From JAJDTQ01 sp965204235 (GTDB lineage: Bacteria; Desulfobacterota; Binatia; UBA9968; JAJDTQ01), in the NCBI GenBank assembly GCA_965204235.1, contig OZ241979.1, positions 1,054,001 to 1,118,000 of the forward strand: 64,000 nucleotides of DNA, given 5' to 3'. Positions 25,652-34,319 of the stretch are shown here, one piece after another. Position 1 is the stretch's first letter; every line of letters starts with the position of its first letter. Both the position numbers and the translations under genes were made by a program. Under the pieces are notes generated by a model. It worked only from the letters and a program-made list of their open reading frames with translations. It did no database searches and had not been told where the DNA came from.

Positions 25652-27427
25652 TCACCGCACGTCCAGGCCGTGGCGGCGGCTCAGCCGGTAGAAGACGCAG
25701 GCCAGCAGCACGGTGCCCGCGCTGATGCCCAGGGCGAAGGCCGACAGGGTGCCGACGGCGCCGTTGTCCCAGAGCTCCCAGATGACCACGGAGATCACCT
25801 CGGACCCCGGGCTGTAGAGCAGCAGCGCCACCGACAGCTCCCGGATGGTGATGAGGAAGATGTAGATCCAGCCGGCGAACAGGGCCGGCATCATCAACGG
25901 GACCATGATCTTCCGGGCCACCTGCCCCCAACTCGAGCCGCTGGTGGTGGCGCTCTCCTCCAGCTCCCGGTGGATGCCGATGAGCCCCGCGTGGCTGAAC
26001 CGCATGGCGTACGGGAGGTAACGGGCGGAGAAGGCGATGACCATGATCCAGATGGTGCCATAGACGGGGATCGGCACCGTGAGGTAAGTCTGGAGAACCG
26101 CCACTCCCATGACGATGCCGGGGAAGACCAGGGGCACCATCGTGAGCCGGTCCAGGGACCAGCGCATCCTGATGTTCGTGCGCGTCACCAGCCAGGCCGT
26201 GACGAACGCCACGCCCACGCAGGCGGTGGCGGAAACGATGCTGATGGTGAGGTTGTTCACGATGGAGCTCAGGATCTTGTCGTCGCTGAACGCCACCGCG
26301 TAGTTGTCGAGGGTGAGCAGGGAGAGGGCCTCCCACGAGGGCACCTGCAGGTAGGGCATGAAGCTCGACCAGACCAGGGCGGTGAGCGGGAGGAGTTGCA
26401 ACGCCGGCAGGCCCAGCAGGGCCAGCCCCCCCAGCCAGCGCCAGCGCCCCAGGTCCTTTCGCCGCGGCTGGAACCCCTTGCCGGTGATGGTGGTGAACCG
26501 GTGCGCGTGTTGGGTGACCCGATAGTAGGGCAGCAGGCAGAGGGCCACGAGGCCGATGAGGATCACGGAGTAGGCGCTGGCGTTGCCGTACTCGGGGATG
26601 TAGCCCTCGCTCAACTGGAGGTAGATCTGGGTGGTCATGACCTCGATGCCCGCGGGAAGGCCCACCAGCGCGGGGATCTCGAAAGCCTCCAGGCTGCGGA
26701 TGAACGTGAGGATCAGCACCGACAGCACGCTGGGCATGGCCATGGGCAAGGTGACCTTCCAGAAGACCTGCCAGTCGCTGCTGCCCGCCACCACCGCGGC
26801 TTCCTCCAGGGACGGGTCCATGGAACGGAACGGCGTGGCCATGAGCAGGAAGACGATGGGCGTCCACAGGAATCCCTCCACCAGCACCATGCCGCTCATG
26901 GAGAAGATGTCGAAGATCGGGGTGACGCCGGTGACCGAGCCCACCGCCAGGTTGATGAACCCGGCCTCGGGCCCCAGCAGCAGGATCCACCCGATGACCT
27001 TGATGAGCCCGGGCACGGCGAACGACACGAAGGCGGCCAGGTACGCCACCATGCGGAACGGCGCGTTGCTGCGCTCCGCCAACCAGGCCATCACCGTGCC
27101 GAACGCCAGGGCCCAGACCGCGCTCCCCATCGAGAACACCAGGGAGTTCCAGATCAGGGTTTCGAACTCCGCCAGGGACTCGAATATGTGGAAGAAGTTG
27201 TGGAACGTCAGGCCGACGATCCCCGAGTCCTCCGAAGGAACGAAGCTCGTATAGACGATGAAGGCCAACGGCGGCACCACCAGGTAGAGCAGCACCAGCG
27301 CACAGGGGATGAACAGCCAGAAGGGATAGTCGCGCCCCTGTCGGCTCGGACGCAGGAAATCGAGATAGACGGTGGAACCGCCCGCGGTGGACGCGGGCGC
27401 GGCGGAAGCTGCCGGGTCTCTGCTCAA
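25652..27427 (-). CDS. ABC transporter permease, fused two-domain (ferric-iron/FbpB type)
   Basis: A 591-residue inner-membrane permease with two homologous six-helix halves, each bearing the EAA loop that docks the ATPase (Leu-Glu-Glu-Ala-Ala-Val-Val-Ala-Gly near residue 210; Leu-Glu-Glu-Ser-Ala-Thr-Thr-Ser-Gly near residue 490). Such fused permeases belong to ferric, sulfate, thiamine or phosphonate importers. The start is TTG 27427 with AGGA upstream; no ATG occurs before the first helix. It follows the binding-protein gene by 129 bp. No ATPase gene is adjacent, so it must share one from elsewhere, possibly that at 43282. Confidence 0.85.
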   Translation of the reverse strand: MSRDPAASAAPASTAGGSTVYLDFLRPSRQGRDYPFWLFIPCALVLLYLVVPPLAFIVYTSFVPSEDSGIVGLTFHNFFHIFESLAEFETLIWNSLVFSMGSAVWALAFGTVMAWLAERSNAPFRMVAYLAAFVSFAVPGLIKVIGWILLLGPEAGFINLAVGSVTGVTPIFDIFSMSGMVLVEGFLWTPIVFLLMATPFRSMDPSLEEAAVVAGSSDWQVFWKVTLPMAMPSVLSVLILTFIRSLEAFEIPALVGLPAGIEVMTTQIYLQLSEGYIPEYGNASAYSVILIGLVALCLLPYYRVTQHAHRFTTITGKGFQPRRKDLGRWRWLGGLALLGLPALQLLPLTALVWSSFMPYLQVPSWEALSLLTLDNYAVAFSDDKILSSIVNNLTISIVSATACVGVAFVTAWLVTRTNIRMRWSLDRLTMVPLVFPGIVMGVAVLQTYLTVPIPVYGTIWIMVIAFSARYLPYAMRFSHAGLIGIHRELEESATTSGSSWGQVARKIMVPLMMPALFAGWIYIFLITIRELSVALLLYSPGSEVISVVIWELWDNGAVGTLSAFALGISAGTVLLACVFYRLSRRHGLDVR

Positions 27428-27556
27428 GTGCGGTAGTCCTCGACCGGCTCGTGGTCATTCGCATCCGCCACGCCCGCGGGCAGGTTCACGGCCTGCCCGC
27501 GGGCGCGGTCATCGGAACGGAAGGTCGCGTGTGGACGAAGGGAACGCGGGACGCCC

Positions 27557-28594
27557 TCAGCCCTTGCGGCCGACGGAGCGCAGCAACTTGTTCCACTTCT
27601 TGAGGGACTTGTTGTACTGGGACGAGCTCATCCCCCTCTCCGGATAGACGCGCTTGAACGGGTAGTCCCTCCACGCCATGCCGTAGTGGAACTTCTGCAG
27701 GATCTTCTGCCCTTCGGTCAGGACGAAGTGGATGAGCAGCAGCGCGGCGTGGGGGTGCGGCGCGTGGGCGAACAGCGCAGAGCCGCCGGCGTTGGTGGGG
27801 ACCTCGTCCATGGCCTCCCAACCCAGAGGGGCGCCCTCGTGGATCTTCACCAGGGCATGGTTGCGGAAGACCGTGGGCGACGCCACGAACTCGCCCGAGA
27901 TGATGAGGTCCCGGGTGGCGGTGCCCGAGATCTTGAGGAGCTTGACCTCCTGCTTCTTGAGTTTCTCGATGTACTCCATCCCCTTGACCTTGAGCATGGT
28001 GCCCATGACCCGGTCGCCCGTGCTGGTGATGCTCATGACCAGCTTGCCCTTGAGGGCCGGGTTCAGGAGGTCCTCGAAGCTCTTGGGGACCTGCTCCTTC
28101 GGCAGCTTCCGGGTGTTGTAGCCGAGCCCGATGAAGGACTCCCGGTCCGTGACCCACCACACCCCCCGGCCTTCCGCCTTGATCCGGTGCTCGTCCGGCC
28201 ATCGCTCGTGCTCCGGGCTGGCGTAAGGCGTGATGATCTTGCGCTCCCGGAAGAGCTGCAGGATGCCCGGGGTGGTCTCGGTGGCGTCGGCCAGGTGTTT
28301 CCCGGCCCTGTGCTCGGCAAGGACCTTCGCCGAGATGTCCTTGCTTCCCGCCCGATAGACCTCGATCTTCACGTCCGGATACTTCTTGGCGAACCCCGCC
28401 TGGATGGTCTTGTAGGACTTGCCGCTCAGCGACGTGTACCAGACCACCTTGCCTTCCTTCCTGGCGCCCTCCAGGAGCATCTTCTCGTAGTCCGCCCCCT
28501 CGTACATGGCCAGCTCCCGGACGGTCTTGCTCTGGCCCCAGGCCGCGGACGCCGCCAGCAGAAGAAGCGCAACGGTCAAGTTCAATGCCTTCAT
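27557..28594 (-). CDS. ABC transporter periplasmic substrate-binding protein (FbpA/AfuA-like)
   Basis: A 345-residue binding protein with a signal peptide (Ala-Ala-Trp-Gly cleavage region near residue 20) and a class II binding-protein fold: Gly-Lys-Val-Val-Trp-Tyr-Thr-Ser-Leu strand, Ala-Gly-Lys-His-Leu-Ala-Asp-Ala, Gly-Leu-Gly-Tyr-Asn-Thr hinge. The Tyr pair of ferric binders cannot be confirmed. ATG 28594 is preceded by GAGGAGGGCC; an ATG at 28645 would put 17 basic residues before the signal. It is first in a two-gene operon with the permease. The ligand could be ferric iron or a small organic anion. Confidence 0.82.
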   Translation of the reverse strand: MKALNLTVALLLLAASAAWGQSKTVRELAMYEGADYEKMLLEGARKEGKVVWYTSLSGKSYKTIQAGFAKKYPDVKIEVYRAGSKDISAKVLAEHRAGKHLADATETTPGILQLFRERKIITPYASPEHERWPDEHRIKAEGRGVWWVTDRESFIGLGYNTRKLPKEQVPKSFEDLLNPALKGKLVMSITSTGDRVMGTMLKVKGMEYIEKLKKQEVKLLKISGTATRDLIISGEFVASPTVFRNHALVKIHEGAPLGWEAMDEVPTNAGGSALFAHAPHPHAALLLIHFVLTEGQKILQKFHYGMAWRDYPFKRVYPERGMSSSQYNKSLKKWNKLLRSVGRKG

Positions 28595-28761
28595 AAGGAT
28601 GGCCCTCCTCTCGGGTTTGCTGCGGGAAGCACGCCGCATGGACACGCGCTGCGTGGGACACGGAAGTACGCCGCCCGTCCATGCAGGCGACGCTCCCTTC
28701 TATGGCAGGCGGGAGCGGTTGTCAAACGGAAAGTTCGGACGCGGCTGCCCTCTTTCCGGTT

Positions 28762-28913
28762 GAGGAACCTCTGGTCCATTCCGGCTTGAGGCGCCTCTCC
28801 CGATGGGAAAGCGCGTCCTTCGACTTCGCTACGCTACGCTCAGGATGAACGGATCTCTTCGCTTCGCTCGGGACGAACGGGGGCAATCGTTCAGAAATTG
28901 TTCAGGGTTTCCT
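28762..28913 (+). repeat. Dispersed intergenic repeat, copy A4 (longest form)
   Basis: Contains the whole element: 5' arm GAGGAACCTCTGGTCCATTC, CTTGAGGCGCCTCTCCC, ATGGGAAAGCGCGTCC, core TTCGCTACGCTACGCTCAGG, second unit ending GGACGAACGG, and tail CAATCGTTCAG plus a duplicated TTCAGGGTTTCC. It occupies most of the 415-bp gap between divergent binding-protein genes; no other feature is evident there. Confidence 0.85.
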
Positions 28914-29009
28914 TGACTGGCAAATCGTTCCATCCTATTTTACGCGGGTTCGTCGGGGGGCGGCCTCGGCCGCGCGGCGCGTCGAACCAAATCAGCAAGG
29001 AGGTACTGC

Positions 29010-29990
29010 ATGAGGAGGAGTCCGAGACTCAAGGCGCTGCTGACGGCGGCCGTAGTCGCCGCCATGGCATGGGCGTCCGGCCCGCAACCGGCAACCGCGG
29101 AAATGCCGACCAGCATGGAGGTGGGCGGCGCCAGCGTAGGGGGAGCCTTCTACGTCATGGCCGGAGGCGTCGCCAAGTTGCTGGAGGAGAAGCTCGAGAT
29201 CCCGGTAACCGCGGCCGTCACCGAAGGGTCCCGCGAGAACATCCGCCTGGTGGACCGCAAGCAGGTGTTCATGGCCGTCATATCGTCCAACAACGGCTAC
29301 CCCGGCTACCACGGCATCCTCGGCTTCGAGAAGAAGCACCCCATCGCGCCCGTCATGGGCCTGTACCCGCACGGCTTTGCCTACATGACCCTGCCCGACA
29401 GCCCGGTGAAGTCGTTCCGGGACCTCAAGGGCAAACGCGTGGGCGTGGGCACGGGCCGGACCTGGGACGCCTTCCTGAAGCCCCTGTTCGAGGCCCACGG
29501 CATGACCTACGAGGACATCAAGCCCGTGTACGCGGGGATGAGCGACCTGTACACGCAACTCGGCGACGGCATCATCGTGGCCACGCCGGGGATCGTGGCG
29601 GGCCTGAGCCCCATCCCCGGCGCCTTGCGCCTCCACGCGGAGAAGGGCGCAGACTACTTTCCGCCGGAGCCGGCCGCCATCGACAAGGTGCTGAAGGAAC
29701 TGCCGTACATGACCCGGCTCACCATTCCCAAGGGCACCCCCACCTTCAGCCGGGACGTGGACACGGTGGACATCGGCGGTCCGCACCTCTACGTGCGGAA
29801 CGACGCGGACGAGGAGGTGGTCTACAAGATCACCCGGCTGCTGCACGAGAACCTGGACGGCATGGCCGCTGACGTGCGCTACTTCAAGTACGCCCAGGCC
29901 AACCCCTCGGTTCTGACCAAGGACATCAACGTACCCTTCCATCCGGGAGCCGTGCGCTACTGGAAGGAGGCGGGGCTCTGGAAGCGGTAG
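29010..29990 (+). CDS. TAXI-family TRAP transporter periplasmic binding protein
   Basis: A 326-residue exported protein with a signal peptide (cleavage near Ala-Thr-Ala, residue 30) and the TAXI hallmark start Gly-Gly-Ala-Ser-Val-Gly-Gly-Ala-Phe-Tyr, followed by Thr-Glu-Gly-Ser-Arg-Glu-Asn and, later, Leu-Lys-Gly-Lys-Arg-Val-Gly-Val-Gly. TAXI proteins capture carboxylates such as glutamate, 2-oxoglutarate or other dicarboxylates. AAGGAGG lies 9 bp before the ATG. It is immediately followed by, and overlaps, the fused TRAP permease. Ligand unknown. Confidence 0.9.
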   Translation: MRRSPRLKALLTAAVVAAMAWASGPQPATAEMPTSMEVGGASVGGAFYVMAGGVAKLLEEKLEIPVTAAVTEGSRENIRLVDRKQVFMAVISSNNGYPGYHGILGFEKKHPIAPVMGLYPHGFAYMTLPDSPVKSFRDLKGKRVGVGTGRTWDAFLKPLFEAHGMTYEDIKPVYAGMSDLYTQLGDGIIVATPGIVAGLSPIPGALRLHAEKGADYFPPEPAAIDKVLKELPYMTRLTIPKGTPTFSRDVDTVDIGGPHLYVRNDADEEVVYKITRLLHENLDGMAADVRYFKYAQANPSVLTKDINVPFHPGAVRYWKEAGLWKR

Positions 29991-31876
29991 GCCGGACCGT
30001 CACCCGGCTCCTGGCGATCGGACTGTCGGCGTACGCCGTCTGGAACGCCTTCAGTCCGTTGCCGCCCCTCCAGGAACGAAGCCTGTTCCTGTTGGTGCTG
30101 TTCGCGCTGGTGTTCCTCACCCAGGCCACGGAGCGGACCCGGCCCGGCCAGGTCGCGGTGGACCTCTTCTGGCTGGCCCTCAGCCTGGTGGTCTTCGGCT
30201 ACGTGGCGGTCCACCACGAGGAGATCACCTTCAAGTCGGGACTGGTCACCCGGACGGACCTCGTGCTGGGAGTGCTGTGCGTCGTCGTGGTGCTCGAGGC
30301 CACCCGCCGCATCGTGGGTTGGGCGCTGGTGGTCACCGCGCTGGTCTTCCTGGTCTATGTCTTCTACGGCCAGCACCTGCCGCGATGGGTGGGGGGGCAC
30401 GGGGGCTTCGACCTGGACCGCATCGTGACCACCATCTACCTGTCGGGCAACGGCGTCTTCGGCGTGGCCACGTACATCACCTTCAAGTTCGTGTTCCTCT
30501 TCGTCATGTTCGGCAAGTTGCTGGAAGCCACCGGGGCGCTGGCGTTCATCATGGAGTTCACCCGCGCGGTGGTGGGCAGGTACCGCGGCGGCCCGGCGAT
30601 GATGGCGGTGGTGTCCAGCGGCATGATGGGGTCGGTGAGCGGCAGCGCCGTGGCCAACGTCATGGTCACCGGCTCCATCACCATCCCGCTCATGAAGCGC
30701 GTCGGCTTCCAGCCCCACGTGGCGGGCGCGGTGGAGGCCGCGGCGTCCACCGGAGGACAGTTCATGCCGCCGGTGATGGGCGCCGCGGCGTTCCTCATGA
30801 TGCAGTTCCTCGCGGTGGACTACCTCCAGATCGTCAAGGCCGCCTTCATTCCCGCGGTGCTGTACTTCATCGGCGTCCTCGCCGGGGTCTATTTCTATGC
30901 GCTCCGTTCCGGGCTCACCGGGCTGCCCGCCTCCGAGTTGCCCAGCCTCCGGGAGGTGGTGCGCGAGCCCCAGGGACTGACCTTCATCGCGGGGATCGGC
31001 CTGCTCATCGTGCTGCTGCTGCTGCGGATGTCGCCGGTCCAGGCGGTGCTGCGGGCCATGGCCGTCATCGCGCTGCTGGGGGTGGGCATCGCCGCGGTCA
31101 CCATGGCGCTCCGGGACCGGCGCGGCTTCGCCGCGTCCGCGCCCGCGGGAGCGGTTGCGGCCGTCAGGACGGGCGTCCGGGTGCTGGAGGGAACCGGCAG
31201 GGACTTCGTCACCCTGGGCACCGCGGTGGCCTGCGTCGGCATCATCATGGGGACCATCCTCATGACCGGACTCGCGACCCGTTTCTCGAGCCTCGTCATC
31301 GGCATCGCCGGCAACGACCTCACCACCATCCTGCTGCTGACCATGTTCGCCTCCATGATCCTCGGCATGGGACTGCCCACCAGCATCGCCTACATCATCC
31401 TGGCGCTGATGGTGGCGCCGGTGCTGGTCAAGGTCGGGGTGCTCCCCATCGCGGCCCACCTGTTCATCTTCTTCTCCGGCATGTTGTCCATGGTCACGCC
31501 GCCCGTGGCCCTGGCCGCCTACGCCGGCGCCACCGTGGCGGGCAGCGACTTCTGGCGCACCAGCCTGTTCGCCGGCATCATCTCGCTGCCGGTCTATATC
31601 CTGCCCTACGCCTTCGTCTTCGGCACGCCGCTGCTCATGCGGGGCAGTCCCGTGGCCGTCGCGGTCACCACCGCCACCGCGGCCGCAGGGGTGATCCTGA
31701 CCGCGTACGCGTTGGTGGGCAGCCTCAAGGACCGCCTCGAGGCGGCGGAGCGCGTGGTGGTGTTCGCGGCCGCGGTCATGCTCATCGCACCGGGGATCTT
31801 CAGCGACGCCCTCGGCGCGGCCCTGGCCGCGGCCGGCCTGGCCCGGCCCCTGATGCGGCGCAGGGCCGCGGCTTGA
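29978..31876 (+). CDS. TRAP transporter fused permease (small + large subunits), probable CTG start
   Basis: A multi-pass protein of about 632 residues combining the four-helix DctQ-like and twelve-helix DctM-like parts, with Gly-Ser-Val-Ser-Gly-Ser-Ala-Val-Ala-Asn, Gly-Gly-Gln-Phe-Met-Pro-Pro-Val-Met-Gly and Gly-Met-Gly-Leu-Pro-Thr motifs of large TRAP subunits. The frame is open well before the first ATG/GTG/TTG-like codon (TTG 30059), and the region upstream encodes a complete first helix. The only start-like codon with a good site is CTG 29978, 7 bp after AAGGAGG (29964-29970), overlapping the binding-protein stop by 13 bp. If TTG 30059 is used the first helix is lost. Confidence 0.85.
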   Translation: MEAVGRTVTRLLAIGLSAYAVWNAFSPLPPLQERSLFLLVLFALVFLTQATERTRPGQVAVDLFWLALSLVVFGYVAVHHEEITFKSGLVTRTDLVLGVLCVVVVLEATRRIVGWALVVTALVFLVYVFYGQHLPRWVGGHGGFDLDRIVTTIYLSGNGVFGVATYITFKFVFLFVMFGKLLEATGALAFIMEFTRAVVGRYRGGPAMMAVVSSGMMGSVSGSAVANVMVTGSITIPLMKRVGFQPHVAGAVEAAASTGGQFMPPVMGAAAFLMMQFLAVDYLQIVKAAFIPAVLYFIGVLAGVYFYALRSGLTGLPASELPSLREVVREPQGLTFIAGIGLLIVLLLLRMSPVQAVLRAMAVIALLGVGIAAVTMALRDRRGFAASAPAGAVAAVRTGVRVLEGTGRDFVTLGTAVACVGIIMGTILMTGLATRFSSLVIGIAGNDLTTILLLTMFASMILGMGLPTSIAYIILALMVAPVLVKVGVLPIAAHLFIFFSGMLSMVTPPVALAAYAGATVAGSDFWRTSLFAGIISLPVYILPYAFVFGTPLLMRGSPVAVAVTTATAAAGVILTAYALVGSLKDRLEAAERVVVFAAAVMLIAPGIFSDALGAALAAAGLARPLMRRRAAA

Positions 31877-31989
31877 CCGGACCCCCTTCCGCGAGCCGGG
31901 CGGCGCGGCCCGCGCCGGCTGCGAAGGACCGGCCGGAGCGGATACGCGCCTTGCCGAAAACGTTGCGCCCGCTTTCCGCGGATGACCCG

Positions 31990-32033
31990 GGAACCCCCCG
32001 CCGTCAAATGGTCAGGCCAGTAATGGTCAGGCC
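31990..32033 (+). promoter_or_regulatory. Putative ECF-sigma promoter with direct repeats
   Basis: GGAAC (31990-31994), 16 bp, then GTC (32011-32013) matches the common ECF -35/-10 pattern. Two copies of AATGGTCAGGCC (32007-32018 and 32022-32033), 15 bp apart, overlap the -10 element and may be an operator. It lies about 45 bp before the ECF sigma gene, which suggests autoregulation. Confidence 0.5.
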
Positions 32034-32057
32034 GGTTCACGCCATCGAGGTGACCGA

Positions 32058-32687
32058 TTGAGGATGACGGAGACCCTGCCGTATCCCTTCGCACTGGAGG
32101 ATACGGAGAGGGACGTGGTGCGACGGGTCCGGGACGGCGATTCGGACGCCTACCGCCTGCTGGTGGAGCGCCACCAGGCGCGGGTCCACCGGCTGGTGGG
32201 CAGGGTCCTGGGACCGGACCACGGCGACGTGGACGACGTGGTCCAGGAGGCGTTCGTCAAGGCGTTCTTCTCGTTGGGCAAGTTCAGGGAAGACTCGGCC
32301 TTCGGCACCTGGGTCACCCGCATCGCCATCAACTGCGCCCGGGACGAGCTCAAGAAGCAGTCGCGCCGGGTTCCCCTGGACGCCGATCCCGGTGAAGACG
32401 CGGTCCGGGGACTGCGGAACGTCCTCTCGGGAGAGGAGCCTCCGGAGCGGGAGGACGACCCGGGCGGCCGGGAGTCCGTCAGCGTCGTCGTCGCCCGGAC
32501 CGTGGCCCGTCTGCCCGAACGCTTTCGCGTGGTCGTCGCCCTGAAGGACATGGAGGGTTGCTCCTACGAGGAAGTCGGCCGCATCCTGGACTGCTCCCCG
32601 GGCACTGTCAAATCACGGCATGCCCGGGCCCGCGCGCGGTTGCGCCGGATGCTCGCCCCCTACGTTTCGGAGACGGCCCGGAGGTGA
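32058..32687 (+). CDS. ECF-type RNA polymerase sigma factor
   Basis: A 209-residue group IV sigma factor. Region 2 holds Asp-Asp-Val-Val-Gln-Glu-Ala-Phe-Val-Lys-Ala-Phe near residue 60 and Phe-Gly-Thr-Trp-Val-Thr-Arg-Ile-Ala near residue 85; region 4 holds Leu-Pro-Glu-Arg-Phe-Arg-Val-Val, Glu-Val-Gly-Arg-Ile-Leu and Gly-Thr-Val-Lys-Ser-Arg in the helix-turn-helix. Region 3 is absent as expected. TTG 32058 has GAGGTGA seven bases upstream; ATG 32064 is the alternative. The next gene encodes a zinc anti-sigma factor 3 bp after the stop, and a matching promoter lies upstream. Confidence 0.9.
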   Translation: MRMTETLPYPFALEDTERDVVRRVRDGDSDAYRLLVERHQARVHRLVGRVLGPDHGDVDDVVQEAFVKAFFSLGKFREDSAFGTWVTRIAINCARDELKKQSRRVPLDADPGEDAVRGLRNVLSGEEPPEREDDPGGRESVSVVVARTVARLPERFRVVVALKDMEGCSYEEVGRILDCSPGTVKSRHARARARLRRMLAPYVSETARR

Positions 32688-32690
32688 CTC

Positions 32691-33143
32691 GTGACCTGTG
32701 ACGGTTTCAGACGCTGGATGGAAACGGCGAGGCTGACGGAGCCGCTCCCCAACGCGTACCGGGAACACTCCCGGTCGTGCATGGACTGTTCCGGGCTCCT
32801 CGAAGACGAGCGTTTCTGGCGGCGGTTCTTTTCCGCGGCGCCGGAGCCGACCCCCGAGCGGCCCGCGTGGCCGGGGGTCGCCGCCCGGATCCGCGAAGAC
32901 GAGGAGCGGCGCGCATCGCTCAGCGAAGCCCTGCTGCTGTTCAGCCGCCGGCTCGTCCCCGCCTTCGCGCTGGTGGTGGCGTTGCTGGGCGGCATCGGCT
33001 TGTGGCGCGGCATGCCGACGGAGACCCGAACCCGGGCTCCCCTCACCGTCGCCATGCTGGAGGACCCGTCGGGCCAGGAGGCATCGTCGGCGGACGAACC
33101 GGATGCGGTCCTGGCCGTGTGGGTAGGAGGTCGGAACCCATGA
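32691..33143 (+). CDS. Membrane-anchored zinc-finger anti-sigma factor (ZAS-like)
   Basis: A 150-residue protein with Cys3 and the His26-x3-Cys30-x2-Cys33 motif that defines ZAS anti-sigma domains, one membrane segment at about residues 84-104, and a short outward tail of about 45 residues. It should hold the preceding sigma factor at the membrane until an envelope or redox/metal signal. GTG 32691 follows GAGGTG; the start is 3 bp after the sigma stop. Its own stop overlaps the next ATG (ATGA). The outside tail is short, so sensing may depend on the following His-rich protein. Confidence 0.8.
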   Translation: MTCDGFRRWMETARLTEPLPNAYREHSRSCMDCSGLLEDERFWRRFFSAAPEPTPERPAWPGVAARIREDEERRASLSEALLLFSRRLVPAFALVVALLGGIGLWRGMPTETRTRAPLTVAMLEDPSGQEASSADEPDAVLAVWVGGRNP

Positions 33144-33595
33144 AACGAAAAGCTCTCGTGGCAGTGGTGGGCGTGTTCCTGCTGGGACTCCTCGGCGGCG
33201 CCCTTCTCGGAAGCCTCCATCCCGTGGGGCACTTCTGGGGCCGGCCATGGCACGGCTGGCACGAGGGGAAGCACCGCGGCCACGCGAAACGCGGCTCCGG
33301 CGGGCGCTACGTCCGAATGCTGCAACGGAAGCTCGACCTTTCCGAGCAGCAGATGAGCCGGATCGGTCCGTCGTTGATGCAGACCCGCCGGGACCTCTAC
33401 CGGGCGCGGATACGGTCCTTCGAGGAAACCGACCGCATCATCCTGGAGTTCCACCACAAGATCGAGCCGGAGCTCGACCCGGAGCAGGCCCGCAAGCTGG
33501 AGGAACTCACCGGCGACTTCCGCGAACGGCGGAGGAAAGCGCGCGGGCGCATCGCCGACCGGCTGGAGGCCCTTTCGGAGGACGCCGGGAACTGA
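33140..33595 (+). CDS. Membrane-tethered His-rich periplasmic sensor-like protein (CnrX/ZraP/CpxP fold)
   Basis: A 151-residue protein with an N-terminal membrane helix (about residues 4-24), a His/Trp/Gly-rich stretch (residues 30-53 with seven His) and a long four-helix-like region carrying Leu-Asp-Leu-Ser-Glu-Gln-Gln and Leu-Asp-Pro-Glu-Gln, similar to LTxxQ motifs. CnrX-like proteins sit on the membrane, bind metal and release the anti-sigma factor; the His-rich stretch makes metal binding plausible. It overlaps the anti-sigma stop (ATGA) and so is translationally coupled with it. Metal and signal remain unknown. Confidence 0.7.
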   Translation: MKRKALVAVVGVFLLGLLGGALLGSLHPVGHFWGRPWHGWHEGKHRGHAKRGSGGRYVRMLQRKLDLSEQQMSRIGPSLMQTRRDLYRARIRSFEETDRIILEFHHKIEPELDPEQARKLEELTGDFRERRRKARGRIADRLEALSEDAGN

Positions 33596-33709
33596 GGGAA
33601 CCGGAGCCAGCGCCCGCAGCACATGGCCCTGCGGCGTCGGGACGGAACCCCGGAACGTCTAATCATCGACATCGCGATGGCATCCAGAAACCCGAAAGGA
33701 GAACTACCC

Positions 33710-34249
33710 ATGAACCATCGGAAACGAACGGCGCTGATCCTGACCCCCGTGCTGCTGGTGGGCCTTGCCGGCGGCGTCGCCTGGAGCCAGCAGGGAGACG
33801 GGCGTCGGGGGGACGGCCCCCGCATGACTCGCGCCGAGCGGGGCGAGGAGAGGGAGGGATGGCGCGGGCGTCATGGCCGGCACGGACGCCGCGGCCACGG
33901 CCACGGCGAACACATCCGACGCATGGCCCGGAGGCTGGAGTTGACCGACGAGCAGGTCACGTCCGTCAGGGACGTGCTCCGGCAGGCGCGAAAGACCGCC
34001 ATCGGTCTCCGCGCCAAGGCGCGCGTGGCGCGCATCGAGTTGGCGGAGCTCGTATCGGCGCCGACCGTGGACGAGGCGGAGGTCGATGCCAAGGTCGAAG
34101 AGCTCTCGGAGATCCAGGGCGACCGGCTGCGGGAACGGACCCGCACGGCGCTCGCCGTACGAGCGGTCCTGACCCCCGAGCAGGCCGCCAGGGCGGAAGG
34201 CATGCTGGACCGCCTCCTGGGCGGTAGAAAACATCGCGGCCACAGGTAG
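33710..34249 (+). CDS. Periplasmic Spy/CpxP-like (LTxxQ) chaperone-type protein
   Basis: A 179-residue exported protein with a signal peptide (to about residue 25), a Gly/Arg/His-rich spacer holding repeated Gly-Arg-His-Gly, then a helical domain with Leu-Thr-Asp-Glu-Gln near residue 80 and Leu-Thr-Pro-Glu-Gln near residue 157, the two LTxxQ motifs of Spy/CpxP/ZraP. Such proteins bind unfolded envelope proteins or metal under stress. AAAGGAGA precedes ATG 33710. It is the last gene of the sigma module (113-bp gap from the sensor-like gene) and is probably the module's effector. Confidence 0.8.
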   Translation: MNHRKRTALILTPVLLVGLAGGVAWSQQGDGRRGDGPRMTRAERGEEREGWRGRHGRHGRRGHGHGEHIRRMARRLELTDEQVTSVRDVLRQARKTAIGLRAKARVARIELAELVSAPTVDEAEVDAKVEELSEIQGDRLRERTRTALAVRAVLTPEQAARAEGMLDRLLGGRKHRGHR

Positions 34250-34271
34250 GCCGCGGTTCCGTTGACCGGGA

Positions 34272-34301
34272 GCGAGGGCAGCCTTCGAGGGCTGCCCTCG
34301 C
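34272..34301 (+). terminator. 12-bp stem hairpin after sigma module
   Basis: GCGAGGGCAGCC (34272-34283) pairs perfectly with GGCTGCCCTCGC (34290-34301) around TTCGAG. No clear T run follows. It separates the sigma operon from the MFS gene and is the strongest hairpin seen between genes. Confidence 0.6.
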
Positions 34302-34319
34302 CCTTCGACGCGCCGCCCG

